Below are positions 1 to 8,644 of a stretch of 64,000 nt of DNA, one piece after another. The notes below the pieces were generated by a model that did no database searches, was not told the DNA's origin, and was given only the letters and a program-made list of their open reading frames with translations. The first letter of the stretch is position 1. Each line of letters starts with the position of its first letter. Both the position numbers and the translations under genes were made by a program. The stretch covers positions 620,001-684,000 of the forward strand of contig JAOZHS010000001.1 of assembly GCA_026014745.1 (NCBI GenBank), in the 5' to 3' direction. Source of the DNA: Candidatus Bathyarchaeota archaeon (GTDB lineage: Archaea; Thermoproteota; Bathyarchaeia; Bathyarchaeales; Bathycorpusculaceae).

Positions 1-138
1 GTTGCTGATTCTTTGACGATTCTAAATTTGCCTAGCATACCAGGTATTCCCAAGTTGGCGGGTGTTTTTGAAATCTCTTACAGCGTTATCATAATACTCT
101 ACCTGCTTCAGGCGGGTGTGCGTGAAAAGTTTAGGTAG
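1..138 (+). CDS. C-terminal fragment of a membrane protein (cut by window edge)
   Basis: Frame 1 is open from the first base to a TAG at 136-138 and encodes the last 45 residues of a protein that begins outside the window. The fragment has a hydrophobic stretch (around ISYSVIIILYLL) followed by a short basic tail (REKFR), as expected for a protein ending just after a membrane helix. It converges on the molybdopterin oxidoreductase gene, with 6 bp between the stops. A membrane redox partner for that enzyme is possible, but the fragment is too short to assign a family. Confidence 0.5.
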   Translation, partial: VADSLTILNLPSIPGIPKLAGVFEISYSVIIILYLLQAGVREKFR

Positions 139-144
139 GCTCGC

Positions 145-810
145 CTATGGTATGGTGGCGTTGTTGGGTAATCCGCGACTCTCCCAATATCCAAGGTAAT
201 CAGGGTTGTCGCTGACCTCGATTTGTGTAACCCATTTTATCCATTTGTAACCGTATTGACTCTCCGCGACAAGTTGGAAGGGGAATCCGCGTTCAGGTGG
301 CAGGGTGATATCGTTGACTTTGTATGCGAGCAGAATCTGGTTGTCGGCTATGTAGCTGAGCGGCAGCGCGGTGGAGTAATTGTCGGAGGCATAAAATATC
401 ACTGTGGTCGCGTTGGAGTCCACTCCTGCATGCTCAAGCAAATCTGAAACTAACACGCCTTCCCAGAGAATCTTAGCCGACCAACCCTCAACACAATAAA
501 GCGTCACTACCTTTTGGTAGCTTGGAAAATCGTTTAGGACTTGGTCATAGGTGTACTCAGCGGTCTGGTTTACTTTGCCACTGATTTGGAGGCGATAGGT
601 GGAGCCGTTTATGTATTGTATGCCTTTGACGGTGTTTTCTCTAATGTCGCCGACAGAGGAGAGGTCTTCGCCTTTGTACTCGCGGACTTCGGCGGGGTAA
701 AGCATGCTGGATTGGCTGCTCTGTAAAACCACCGTTACCACAATCAACCCTAAAACCACGAGGATTAGACTGATTGCAATGCCTTTGACTGACTGCTTTG
801 CTTTCTCCAT
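145..810 (-). CDS. membrane-anchored molybdopterin-dependent oxidoreductase (sulfite oxidase fold)
   Basis: The 221-residue protein has one N-terminal membrane helix (about 10-31) and then a single molybdopterin-binding domain of the sulfite oxidase/YedY type. Diagnostic features are the segment around Cys106 (TLYCVEGW), where the family places its molybdenum-ligating cysteine, the following W.GV..DLL element, and the C-terminal QYGYKWIKWV segment near 184-193. There is no heme or dimerisation domain, so it is the minimal form of the family. The helix predicts an enzyme tethered on the outer face of the membrane that passes electrons to a membrane partner. The substrate cannot be read from sequence. 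The upstream region contains a repeat also found near 31.5 kb and 63.9 kb. Confidence 0.8.
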   Translation of the reverse strand: MEKAKQSVKGIAISLILVVLGLIVVTVVLQSSQSSMLYPAEVREYKGEDLSSVGDIRENTVKGIQYINGSTYRLQISGKVNQTAEYTYDQVLNDFPSYQKVVTLYCVEGWSAKILWEGVLVSDLLEHAGVDSNATTVIFYASDNYSTALPLSYIADNQILLAYKVNDITLPPERGFPFQLVAESQYGYKWIKWVTQIEVSDNPDYLGYWESRGLPNNATIP

Positions 811-972
811 GAGCCGTTCGTTACTTCAAGGAAAACTGGGGGCTTTAAAGATACCTAAAAAATCCGTTTTGATTTGCCTGAAATCTTTTTTGCAGATTTG
901 CGCTTTCGGTTTTGGCTGAGGGTCAGTTAGAGGAGTCTACCCCTCCTTTTTTTTGGCGGGGTTTTCTACTGG

Positions 973-1035
973 TTTTCAACATGTTAATGGGTGGTTTCTG
1001 CGTCAATAGTGACCTACCCCTCTATAGTTTCTGCA
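973..1035 (+). repeat. diverged 63-bp repeat, copy A (copy B at 31454-31517, inverted)
   Basis: Two blocks are shared with the reverse complement of 31454-31517: TTTTCAACAT at the left, and a right block containing TGACCTACCCCTCT followed by TTTCTGCA. The spacer between the blocks is 21 bp in both copies but differs in sequence. Equal spacing with unlike spacers suggests a two-part binding site or an old mobile repeat. It lies in the 516-bp intergenic region between the oxidoreductase and the beta-CASP nuclease, in which no gene is seen. Confidence 0.6.
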
Positions 1036-1081
1036 TAGAACCACTAATAGGATCCAAATAGGCTGCAAATAGGTTCGTTGA
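1017..1081 (+). repeat. 65-bp repeat, left copy (inverted copy at 63911-63975)
   Basis: The reverse complement of 63911-63975 matches this segment with two mismatches over 65 bp. Inside it, AATAGG occurs three times at an exact 11-bp period (1046, 1057, 1068), with a weaker ATAGAA unit one step before. GAACC and GGTTC flank the array as a short inverted repeat. Nothing in it is coding. Its near-perfect conservation about 63 kb apart points to a multicopy element or a phased protein-binding site. Confidence 0.85.
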
Positions 1082-1326
1082 CAACAAAAGAAAGAGTGAA
1101 CACAGCAGTTGAAACACCTCAAAATGCACTTTCAACTTTAGATTCAAAAAATGCACCCTACAAGCTTCAGACCCAAATTTATCGTGTTTCATGACTATAG
1201 TCCCATATTTGAGTCAATAACTTAATATTAACCCGTGAACTTTTCAGGGCGATAAACGGCGGCAATCATTGGTTTGCCAGACTCGCTGGTGCAGATCGAT
1301 TTTGCAAAATCACGTTTACAACTAAA

Positions 1327-2598
1327 TTGGAGTATCAAGAATTGAAAATTGAAGTTCTCGGAGGAGCCAGAGAAGTCGGCGGCTCCTGCATTTCTATTGA
1401 ATCCGACTCATGCAAAGTTGCGCTAGATTACGGCACCAAACTAGACGAGGAACCTAAAAAGTTACCCCGCGATTTCGACGCCGTTATCATTAGCCACGCT
1501 CATCTTGACCACACGGGCAGTCTCCTTAGTTTATGTAAAAAAAACAGCCCCACTATCGTCGGCTCAGACATAACCCGCGATGTAACCGTTGATTTACTTC
1601 ACGACATGGTTAACATCCAAACCCAAAACGGCAACACAGAATTCGACGACAGCACCGCTGAAAAAGTGCGTGATTGCTGGTGGAGTCGTGACTCCGTAGC
1701 CTTGCCCGGTATGAAGATTAATTTGCAGTCTGCGGGGCATGTGGCTGGCGCAAAAATCACAAGTCTCGAAGCCGAAAAGAAACGAGTCGTCTACACTGGC
1801 GACTTCTGTCTTCACAACACCGAAATCTTGCAGGGTTGCAAGATGGAGGCTTTACCCAAAAAACCCGACGTCTTGATTATGGAGTGCACTTATGGCGGTA
1901 AGGTTAGACCTCCTCGGGAAGAGTTGATTGATGATTTCATTCGGGAAATGCTTACCACCATGCAGCACCACGGCAACATCCTAATCCCAACTTTTGCGTT
2001 TCACCGTAGCCAAGAAATGGCTAAACGCATCGACACCGCCATCGAACGCGGCATTCTCCCCAAATATCACGTCTACACCATATCCAACATCGCCCAAAAA
2101 ATCAACGGTTACTACAACCTAAACAAAGGCTTATTCACCAAAGAAATCAAACAACAGAAAAACCCCTTCAACTACCGCCACGTCAAGCACCTTTACCGCA
2201 CCAGCCAAATTCAAGAACCCGCCATAGTTATCTGCACTTCCGGGTTTGGTCACGCAGGCGCCAGCCTAAGATTGCTTAAAGATTGGTCCGGGAGTAAAGA
2301 CAACGCCGTTATCTTAACTTCAGGGTATCTACCCCCCGACAGCCCCCTCAAACAAGCCAAGGAAGAGGGCTTCTTCAAAACCGACGAAGAAACCTACACA
2401 GTAAACGCGGCAGTACGCCAAATTGAGCTTTCAGGACACGCAGACCAAAATGAACTCGTCAAATTCGTCAATAAACTTAAACCTAAACAGACGATTCTGG
2501 TGCACGGCGACCTCGAACAGGCAGAATTACTCTCAGAGAAAATCTCGGGCATAACCGATGTCTGCATCCCCAAACAAAACGAAGTCATAGACGCCTAA
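1327..2598 (+). CDS. metallo-beta-lactamase/beta-CASP RNA nuclease
   Basis: This 423-residue protein is an RNA-processing nuclease of the beta-CASP family (archaeal RNase J/aCPSF relatives). The metal-binding HAHLDH motif is at 57-62. Further metallo-beta-lactamase elements follow (SAGHVAGA, YTGDF), and the C-terminal beta-CASP signatures LSGHAD and VHGD are present. No KH domain precedes it, so it is the short form rather than aCPSF1. The annotated start is a TTG. A second TTG at 1342 would give the compact N-terminus LKIEVLGGAREVGG usual for the family and may be the true start. It stands alone, followed by a VOC gene. Confidence 0.88.
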   Translation: MEYQELKIEVLGGAREVGGSCISIESDSCKVALDYGTKLDEEPKKLPRDFDAVIISHAHLDHTGSLLSLCKKNSPTIVGSDITRDVTVDLLHDMVNIQTQNGNTEFDDSTAEKVRDCWWSRDSVALPGMKINLQSAGHVAGAKITSLEAEKKRVVYTGDFCLHNTEILQGCKMEALPKKPDVLIMECTYGGKVRPPREELIDDFIREMLTTMQHHGNILIPTFAFHRSQEMAKRIDTAIERGILPKYHVYTISNIAQKINGYYNLNKGLFTKEIKQQKNPFNYRHVKHLYRTSQIQEPAIVICTSGFGHAGASLRLLKDWSGSKDNAVILTSGYLPPDSPLKQAKEEGFFKTDEETYTVNAAVRQIELSGHADQNELVKFVNKLKPKQTILVHGDLEQAELLSEKISGITDVCIPKQNEVIDA

Positions 2599-2680
2599 CC
2601 CAGAAATATCCATTCCTTTTATTTAGAGTAGTTAAAACTATTTTTAAGCCCAATCCTTTAGTCCTGTTTTAGGTGAAGGT

Positions 2681-3109
2681 ATGCGGCAGAAACTTACTCT
2701 GGTAACGCTTGGTGTTGCCGATTTAGATCGAGCGGTTGATTTTTACGAGAAAGGCCTGGGCTGGAAACGCTCCTCTGTGAGCACTCCGAATCTGGCGGTG
2801 TTTTCTCTTGGCGGCATTGGTCTGGCTTTGTATTCAAGGAAATCCCTCGCGGAAGACGCAACAGTTGATGAGGCTGGAAGCGGCTTTTCAGGTATCACGC
2901 TATCCTTAAACGCCGTAAACGAGGCTGAAGTTGACGCTGTCCTCTCGGAGGCGGTTAGAGCTGGCGGAATGCTGGTTAAGCCTGCGCAGAAGGTTTTCTG
3001 GGGTGGATACAGCGGCTACTTCAAGGACCCTGATGGGCACCTACTTGAGGTTGCGTATAACCCGTTTTGGAAGTTAGACGCCGAGGGCAACGTGGTGCTG
3101 GAACCCTAA
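2681..3109 (+). CDS. VOC (glyoxalase/bleomycin resistance fold) protein
   Basis: The 142-residue protein has the two beta-alpha-beta-beta-beta repeats of the vicinal oxygen chelate superfamily. The first begins LVTLGVADLDRAVDFYEKGLGW and the second ends GYFKDPDGHLLEVAYNP, where the family's C-terminal acidic metal ligand sits. Such proteins include glyoxalases, dioxygenases and resistance proteins, so the reaction is not predictable. An ATG follows a GGTGA site. It is convergent with the Mrr/TIR-like gene, with 4 bp between their ends. Confidence 0.85.
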   Translation: MRQKLTLVTLGVADLDRAVDFYEKGLGWKRSSVSTPNLAVFSLGGIGLALYSRKSLAEDATVDEAGSGFSGITLSLNAVNEAEVDAVLSEAVRAGGMLVKPAQKVFWGGYSGYFKDPDGHLLEVAYNPFWKLDAEGNVVLEP

Positions 3110-3113
3110 AAAA

Positions 3114-4274
3114 TTAGAGTTTTCTAAAGTCACCCAGTACACTATTCAGATCCATCGCCGCATTAAACGAGAGGTCATCGCTGTCATATTCTATTCTTTT
3201 CAGACCCTTCAGATTCGCCGGTAAATCTATTTTCCGCTCAACCAGCAAGATGACTTGGGTGTCATATTTGAGGTAAGCCGCGTTAATTTCTGAGAGGACA
3301 TTTGGGTTGAGGATATAGAGTCCGCTGTAGCGTCTTTCTTGCTCGACAGCGGCGATGTTAATTATGGCGCAGTCGCATTCCTTCATTATTCCAAATTTGC
3401 CTTCAGAAATTGGAACGGTTGTTTCTTCTTTGTCGCCCATGACGTAATCGTAGTGAATGAACTCTAGCATTCTCTTTACTTGGTCAGCTACCTTTGTGTT
3501 ACTGTTAGAAATGAAGACCCGCGGTTTTGCGGAGAATTCACCTTGGACTTCACTGGGTCGTTTCTCAAAGGTTAACATTGGTTCTGATTTGGGTTTGGCT
3601 ATTGGTTCTTCGGGGGTATAGACTGGTACTGCTGAAGCTTCAAACGTGGCGGGTGCGCTGGCGAGGTTTCTGATTCTTTTGGCGTAACGTTTGTTTAGCA
3701 ACTCATAGGTGGGCAGTAACTCAAGAGCGATTCCGTTGTCTAGAGCGGTTACTTTTCCTTCTAAGGTGTCGCTTTCAAACTTGAATGCTACAATGGTGCC
3801 TTTTTGGGCTTTTCCTTTGACTAAGAGTTTGACAAAGTCTTCCACTTCAGCCAAGCTTACATGGTCAGATTGAATAATCAAGAGTGGTTGGCCTCCCTCG
3901 GTGTAGCCGTTTACTCCTGAAGCGGGGTCGGCTGGTTTGCCGTTAAATTTTTTGATAACCCACTCTTCGAATTGCCGGGAAGAATACTTTTGGAGCCTTT
4001 TTTCACTCACACTCTTCTTCTTAACCACAACAACCCCAGCTACGGCGGCGACAACTGCTACAACCGCTATTATTCCGCCGATAAGCAGCCAGTTAGTCGT
4101 GCCTGTTTGCGGTGCTTCTTCGGTTGGCGTTGCCTCGTCTGGCGCTACCGTTTGACAATAAGCTGGAACAACTATGACTGAAAAAAGGAAAAATACAATA
4201 AAAACCGTTGTAAGCAATTGTTTTTTCATGATTTTCGCATCCATAGATAGGGCAAATGGTTGACTCCCGACCAT
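3114..4274 (-). CDS. membrane-anchored protein with Mrr-like and TIR-like domains
   Basis: The product (386 residues from the first ATG) has a signal-like hydrophobic segment (19-40), a short Thr/Pro/Glu-rich loop, a second membrane helix (62-84) and a KKK stop-transfer. The rest should therefore be cytoplasmic. Residues about 102-196 resemble the Mrr-type PD-(D/E)xK domain found at the end of some DNA methylases, but the GxDG aspartate is Asn (GVNG, 120-123) and the QVK element reads IIQSD, so catalysis is probably lost. Residues 251-386 match the TIR-like predicted nucleotide-binding domain (PRVFISNSN, then LSEINAAYL and a LPANLKG segment). M16, at 4229, is the more likely start. An inferred role is a membrane-bound sensor or immunity effector. 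Confidence 0.65.
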   Translation of the reverse strand: MVGSQPFALSMDAKIMKKQLLTTVFIVFFLFSVIVVPAYCQTVAPDEATPTEEAPQTGTTNWLLIGGIIAVVAVVAAVAGVVVVKKKSVSEKRLQKYSSRQFEEWVIKKFNGKPADPASGVNGYTEGGQPLLIIQSDHVSLAEVEDFVKLLVKGKAQKGTIVAFKFESDTLEGKVTALDNGIALELLPTYELLNKRYAKRIRNLASAPATFEASAVPVYTPEEPIAKPKSEPMLTFEKRPSEVQGEFSAKPRVFISNSNTKVADQVKRMLEFIHYDYVMGDKEETTVPISEGKFGIMKECDCAIINIAAVEQERRYSGLYILNPNVLSEINAAYLKYDTQVILLVERKIDLPANLKGLKRIEYDSDDLSFNAAMDLNSVLGDFRKL

Positions 4275-4507
4275 AGGTAACTGCCTATAGTGAATAGAAG
4301 GTTATTGTTCTGTCGCCTTAAAAAACTATTGAATAAATACAAACACCTACTGTCAGCAGGGGTGTATTCGCATTTTGCTATTCAACGAGTTGCACTGTAA
4401 CCACAAAGCATGAGCGCGACGGTGCTGCGGAACCCTAAGTTGTCTAAAGCCTATTTAGCAACAAAATCAATTAAAAATATGGTTTTTTGGTTTTTGAGTT
4501 GAGGTTT

Positions 4508-4828
4508 ATGTCCCAAGAATTAAAAACAAAATTGCATCTGGTGGCTGAAGCAGATAAGATCCGTGAAGAGAAAGAGTTCGCCGAAGGATTTGAACGCTAC
4601 AAATCCCTTCTAATAAGAGTAGCAAAAGTCAGACCGTTTGATATGTTGCCCCAAAGCGAGGGACCCGAATTTTACAATGTACATCAGGTGATGCATGATT
4701 TGGCTGTTCTTGAGCGAGCTAATCTTTTGGTGGGCACCTTAAAAGAAACTGGCCGAAGCGAGTACTATCAATACGACCTTTCCCCGGAAGGCGAGCAGTT
4801 GGTCCTCGAGCTCTCCAAAGAAGCCTAA
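4508..4828 (+). CDS. small winged-helix-like protein, function unknown
   Basis: An ATG at 4508 preceded by GAGGT gives 106 residues, preferable to an in-frame TTG 21 bp upstream. The N-terminal half is charged and helical. The C-terminal half (QVMHDLAVLERANLLVGTLK followed by a short YYQYDLSPEG stretch) has the helix-wing-helix pattern of archaeal winged-helix regulators. No metal or ligand motif is visible. Its neighbours, the Mrr/TIR-like gene (divergent) and the channel gene (convergent), give no functional hint. DNA binding is an inference from the fold pattern only. Confidence 0.5.
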   Translation: MSQELKTKLHLVAEADKIREEKEFAEGFERYKSLLIRVAKVRPFDMLPQSEGPEFYNVHQVMHDLAVLERANLLVGTLKETGRSEYYQYDLSPEGEQLVLELSKEA

Positions 4829-4841
4829 AAACTGCTGCATC

Positions 4842-5564
4842 TTATTCCGTGCCTGTTTTGAGTACTTCATTTTGCGGGGGGTGCTTTTCTTTATTCCCCG
4901 CGATGTCTACTAAGCGTGATATGAAAATGGCGATAAACAACGTGCCAATAACTGGCTCTAACATTACCAGCGACTGCGCCTGCAAAGTGTTAGGCGTCAT
5001 AAGCCCCCCGATGGTAGTTAACGCGTAATAGCTAAAATAGATAAAATTAGAAAAATCGCTCTTAGGCGGAATCGCTGAACTCGAAAAAGAACCCGGCGCA
5101 TATATCTCAATCAAACGGTAAACCGAAGCGAAAGCTAACCCGATTAAAAGATAAGTCGAAACCCCGCCCCAGATGAAATCCATTTCAACAGTTTTTTTGC
5201 GTGTTGTTCTGATTATATTGATGAAAATCAAAACGCCAATGAGTGAGAAAGAAATGGCTGTGAAAAACCGTACGAGTTCTTCGCTGCGCATGCTTCCTTG
5301 AATCGTAAAGAACCAAACAAACGCTAAAGTCACCAAAACTACCCGTAGGGTGATGGAGCCGATTGTTTTTTCTTGTTTCACCGAAAACCCCGCAATAACC
5401 AGCACCACTGATACAATGGCTGAAAGAAAAATCTGCCCAAAATAGCCTTGACTATAGGGGATGAAAAGCAGATAAACTATGATGAAGAACACTAAGATGA
5501 AGTATTTTGAACCATAAACTCGCTCCTTAGCGCTGCGTAAAATGGAGGGTGCTATTTGAATCAC
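4842..5564 (-). CDS. ion channel-like membrane protein (2-TM pore domain)
   Basis: The 240-residue protein has six or seven hydrophobic segments. The last two flank a pore loop reading YYALTTIGGLMTP, which occupies the place of the potassium-channel selectivity filter (usually TTVGYGD). The GG in place of GYG or GFG makes strict potassium selectivity doubtful. No C-terminal RCK/TrkA domain follows: the protein ends about 25 residues after the last helix. The family is Ion_trans_2. Transport of a cation is likely, but the ion is not predictable. Confidence 0.7.
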   Translation of the reverse strand: MIQIAPSILRSAKERVYGSKYFILVFFIIVYLLFIPYSQGYFGQIFLSAIVSVVLVIAGFSVKQEKTIGSITLRVVLVTLAFVWFFTIQGSMRSEELVRFFTAISFSLIGVLIFINIIRTTRKKTVEMDFIWGGVSTYLLIGLAFASVYRLIEIYAPGSFSSSAIPPKSDFSNFIYFSYYALTTIGGLMTPNTLQAQSLVMLEPVIGTLFIAIFISRLVDIAGNKEKHPPQNEVLKTGTE

Positions 5565-5742
5565 CTAAAAACAGAAGACGACTCTACAAGAGTCCTATTA
5601 GCGCTGAATCATTTAAGCATTCATGGCTGCTATAATTGCTCCGCCGCCGCTGAATCGTTAACTTGCTGTCGGGGGTTATTGTTGGCAACGAAAAGTTAAT
5701 CAACACAGACCAAAACAATCGTCAACTAAATCGGTGAACTGT

Positions 5743-6123
5743 ATGGCTGTAGTTGTTAGGGACTCCTGTATTGAGGGCAAGGGCGTTTTTGCTACTCGCG
5801 ATTTCAAAAAAGGCGAAACAGTGATAAAATGGGACACCTCAAAGCAAATTACACCCGCCGAAGCAGAGCTGGTTTCCGAGACAGAAAAACGGTATTTAGC
5901 CTATCGGGACGGCAAAATCATTGTGCAGCAGACTCCCGCGAAATATGTCAATCATTGCTGCGACCCCAACACGCATGTGGTGGATTTCTGCGATGTTGCC
6001 TTAAGGGACATAAAAGCAGGCGAAGAAGTCACATCGGACTACTCAAACGATTTAGCCCCAGATGAAACTATGCCTTGCCATTGCGGAAGCAGAAACTGCA
6101 AAAAAACGATAAAGCGCAAATGA
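5743..6123 (+). CDS. SET-domain protein (putative protein lysine methyltransferase)
   Basis: The ATG at 5743 follows GGTGAACT and is preferred to an in-frame GTG at 5734. The 126-residue product is a minimal SET domain: the opening GKGVFATRDFKKGE, the NHCCDPNTHV segment that binds S-adenosylmethionine, the DYSNDLAP segment with the catalytic-tyrosine position, and a post-SET-like zinc cluster CHCGSRNCKK. No pre-SET domain is present. Archaeal SET proteins are known to modify chromatin-associated proteins, but the target here is unknown. It stands alone in the same direction as the next gene. Confidence 0.8.
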   Translation: MAVVVRDSCIEGKGVFATRDFKKGETVIKWDTSKQITPAEAELVSETEKRYLAYRDGKIIVQQTPAKYVNHCCDPNTHVVDFCDVALRDIKAGEEVTSDYSNDLAPDETMPCHCGSRNCKKTIKRK

Positions 6124-6250
6124 TGTCGGAGGTTGCTATTTGGCATGCAATTTCATAGGCTAAGATTTTCAAAAGCGGTTTGGAAAAGGCGTTGGGGGCG
6201 TTAAACGTATTAATCTGCTGCGATTAACTAATCCTCGAAGGGGATAGCTG

Positions 6251-6631
6251 TTGAATTCTACTGGTTGGTGGACTCTACATTTTGACTGGGGAATTAAAGG
6301 AAGTTACAATTGCACGCAAATATACTTCAATTTCGACGGAACCTTCGGGTACTTAGCAGGAGCAAACGAGGGAACATGGACCGAAGTAGACGGCGCCATA
6401 ATCTGGAGATTCAAAAGGGCACCAAACGAGGAAAACAACACCATTTACTCTGGTAATCTCAACCGAAATGTCATGTCAGGCATAATGTTCTCTGCAACTG
6501 GCGAGAGAGGACAATGGTACGCCGTGAAAAAAGGCACAAAATTATACCTAAATAAAGAAAACCCTTCCTTGCCGTACTTGGTTGAAAAACAGGCAACCGC
6601 CAAAATCGACGCAGCAGGAAGACAGCAATAG
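6251..6631 (+). CDS. small hypothetical beta-rich protein
   Basis: A TTG at 6251 after GAAGGGG opens a 126-residue frame. The sequence alternates hydrophobic and glycine-rich short strands (GWWTLHFDWG, IYFNFDGTFGYL, GTWTEVDGAIIWRF, GIMFSATGERGQWYAV). This pattern of short W/G-rich strands resembles lipocalin-like small barrels. There is no signal peptide. It ends 17 bp before the first tRNA-derived remnant and so may mark the outer edge of the mobile region. Family and function are unknown. Confidence 0.55.
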   Translation: MNSTGWWTLHFDWGIKGSYNCTQIYFNFDGTFGYLAGANEGTWTEVDGAIIWRFKRAPNEENNTIYSGNLNRNVMSGIMFSATGERGQWYAVKKGTKLYLNKENPSLPYLVEKQATAKIDAAGRQQ

Positions 6632-6647
6632 CAGGGAAAAATTAATC

Positions 6648-6705
6648 GGTGCAGGGCGGTGGGATTTGAACCCCCAACACAGTGGAGACATCGCCCGCAA
6701 AATCC
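6648..6705 (-). pseudogene. tRNA 3'-end remnant, outermost attachment-like site
   Basis: On the minus strand this reads as the T-arm and acceptor 3' strand of a tRNA, with TTCAAAT in the T loop and a CCCTGCA end, almost the same as the 3' end of tRNA-Leu at 14752. One base is inserted relative to the copies at 8645 and 14750. No matching 5' half is present upstream, so it is not a functional tRNA. Beyond the T-arm it resembles the 8645 remnant (GTGGAGA, then CCCGCA) rather than tRNA-Leu. Confidence 0.7.
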
Positions 6706-6779
6706 CTTTTTTTGGTGATGCACTACCTCCCGTAACTCGTTTCTCCGCATTTTCCAATTTTTGTTTAATCTGATAAAAG

Positions 6780-6787
6780 TTATATTA
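6780..6787 (+). promoter_or_regulatory. TATA box of the OLD-type ATPase gene
   Basis: TTATATTA lies 24-31 bp upstream of the ATG at 6811, the distance expected for an archaeal TATA box. This implies a leaderless or nearly leaderless mRNA. Confidence 0.5.
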
Positions 6788-6810
6788 ACTTAGCAATAAA
6801 CTAAGCATTC

Positions 6811-8451
6811 ATGATAGTAATCAAGGACTTAGAGATTACTAATTTCAAAAATATTAAGCACGCACATTTGAAGGGTTTGAGCCATGTCAATGTTTTCATT
6901 GGCCCAAATAATAGCGGTAAATCAAACCTTCTATTAGCGATTGAAAAGTTACGTGGGATCAGCGACAGACAAATAAACAGCCCCAATTTTGAAGAATGTG
7001 CTATTTGTCGGGAGCTGGAAAACTTAAGCAGAAAGCAATTCATCGATTATTCTTGGCAACTATCCGAAAGGGACGCTTTTGAAACAACAGTTATACCTAA
7101 ATTGTTTTTCCAATTTAGCGATGAATTTCTGGAAAGTTTTGAAGACTATAAAAAAAACGACATAGCGAAAATTGTTCAGGGCCTGATTGATAGTTATAAA
7201 GCTATGAATCGTAACTTGACAGAAAAAATGGTTGAAGAATACGTACACCACATGACGCAGTATTGTAAAAATCAGCTTGATTTTGATAATAAAACGCTAA
7301 AAAACAAGCATTCTTCTCTAATTCCAACCGCGACGATGCAGGTCATTAATCAAACTGTACTATACTGTCCTGAAGAGAGGCTGAAGAACTACAAAGGAAA
7401 AGATATTTCCGAATACATCAAGGGTAAAGACCTTGATGCTGATAAGCTTAAGGAAGTTCAAGACAGCATTAAAGAAATCGTAGACTCAGAATTGAAAACT
7501 TATACCTCGGGATCTCTGAATTATCGACGAGGACCACGAAAATTTTCAACACCCATTAATGAGCAAGGTTCAGGGGTGCGCTCCCTAATTTGTTTAGTAT
7601 TTGACATAATTTCCTCCAAAGAGCAGATAGTATTGATCGACGAGCCTGAATTAGGATTGAATCCGGCGGCAAAGAGAAAATTTATTAATTTTCTAAGAAA
7701 TGTCCCAAACAAGCAATTCTTCATAGCAACCCATGATCCAGCGTTCGTTAACCCCCGACTCTGGGATAATGGGCAACTCAGCATTTTTCTATATTCTGTT
7801 ACTAAAAATGAATTCGTGAAAGTATGTCTGGATCATAATTCTCACGATCCTAACACTTTTGCAGGCTATTTGCCCCATACTACTTGCCTCAAAGACTATC
7901 ATGTTTTCGTTGAAGGCACTTACGATGTCTATATTCATCAAATCTTTTTTAAGAAATTCATCGACGAATGCTATGATTTATTCAAGCAAAAACAAGGGTT
8001 CGCTTCCACGATTCAGCAGATTCAGAACCGAGTGGACTTTTATCATCTAGGGGGTGACTTTTGGGAACATCTTTTACATACAATCCCTCAAAAGCCTTAC
8101 ACTGCCCTTTTGATTTTTGACGGTGATAAGAAAGCGAAGGTACGCAACATTATCGACGTATTTAATCAGAATAAACTTGGAAATCTTCCAACGTTTAAAT
8201 TAGTCGAAAAAATCGATTCGGATCTTATTTCGGACAGCAATTCAATTCCAGTTTATGTTCTGGCTAAAGATAACATTGAGCAATACTTGAATCCTGTGCC
8301 CCTGCCTGAGAACAAGAGCCAAGGTCCCGATATAGCAAAAAGAATGGTTGATATCCCAGAGGAATTTGTCATGTTATATTCTAGTACTATAGGGATTATT
8401 TCACCCCAGTTTTTGTCTACGCTACAAGACCTTTGGCGTTCCAAAGTTTAA
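6811..8451 (+). CDS. OLD-family AAA ATPase with TOPRIM nuclease domain
   Basis: The 546-residue protein has an ABC/SMC-type ATPase core with Walker A GPNNSGKS at 31-38 and Walker B LIDEPELGLNP (Asp277, Glu278). A TOPRIM-like nuclease domain follows, with the glutamate motif FVEGTYDV (Glu368) and a DGD motif (Asp437, Asp439). This order is that of overcoming-lysogenization-defect (OLD) nucleases, which act in phage defence or DNA processing, sometimes with a UvrD-like partner (Gabija). No GajB-like helicase lies next to it, so it is more like a stand-alone OLD protein. It is the only gene between two tRNA remnants. Confidence 0.85.
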   Translation: MIVIKDLEITNFKNIKHAHLKGLSHVNVFIGPNNSGKSNLLLAIEKLRGISDRQINSPNFEECAICRELENLSRKQFIDYSWQLSERDAFETTVIPKLFFQFSDEFLESFEDYKKNDIAKIVQGLIDSYKAMNRNLTEKMVEEYVHHMTQYCKNQLDFDNKTLKNKHSSLIPTATMQVINQTVLYCPEERLKNYKGKDISEYIKGKDLDADKLKEVQDSIKEIVDSELKTYTSGSLNYRRGPRKFSTPINEQGSGVRSLICLVFDIISSKEQIVLIDEPELGLNPAAKRKFINFLRNVPNKQFFIATHDPAFVNPRLWDNGQLSIFLYSVTKNEFVKVCLDHNSHDPNTFAGYLPHTTCLKDYHVFVEGTYDVYIHQIFFKKFIDECYDLFKQKQGFASTIQQIQNRVDFYHLGGDFWEHLLHTIPQKPYTALLIFDGDKKAKVRNIIDVFNQNKLGNLPTFKLVEKIDSDLISDSNSIPVYVLAKDNIEQYLNPVPLPENKSQGPDIAKRMVDIPEEFVMLYSSTIGIISPQFLSTLQDLWRSKV

Positions 8452-8644
8452 GAATTGATTGTTTTAGGAAAACCAATGTTGCTTGTGTATTTAGTCCGCA
8501 CTAATTGCTGGGCTTTTTCGCATGATCGGGAGAAGAATAAGGGAAATACCAAACGGGCAGAGTTTGAGGGCGCTAAAATCTTTAGGAAACACAAGCTTTA
8601 GCAGAAACATCGCCAGCGGGACCCCCTTACTTTTTGTATTTAAA

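Noticed and set aside
1327-2598. Antibiotic-resistance beta-lactamase
   Set aside because: The metal motif is shared, but the beta-CASP signatures identify an RNA nuclease.
6648-6760. A functional tRNA gene at 6648
   Set aside because: Only the T-arm and acceptor 3' strand are present; no pairing 5' acceptor, D-arm or anticodon arm was found.
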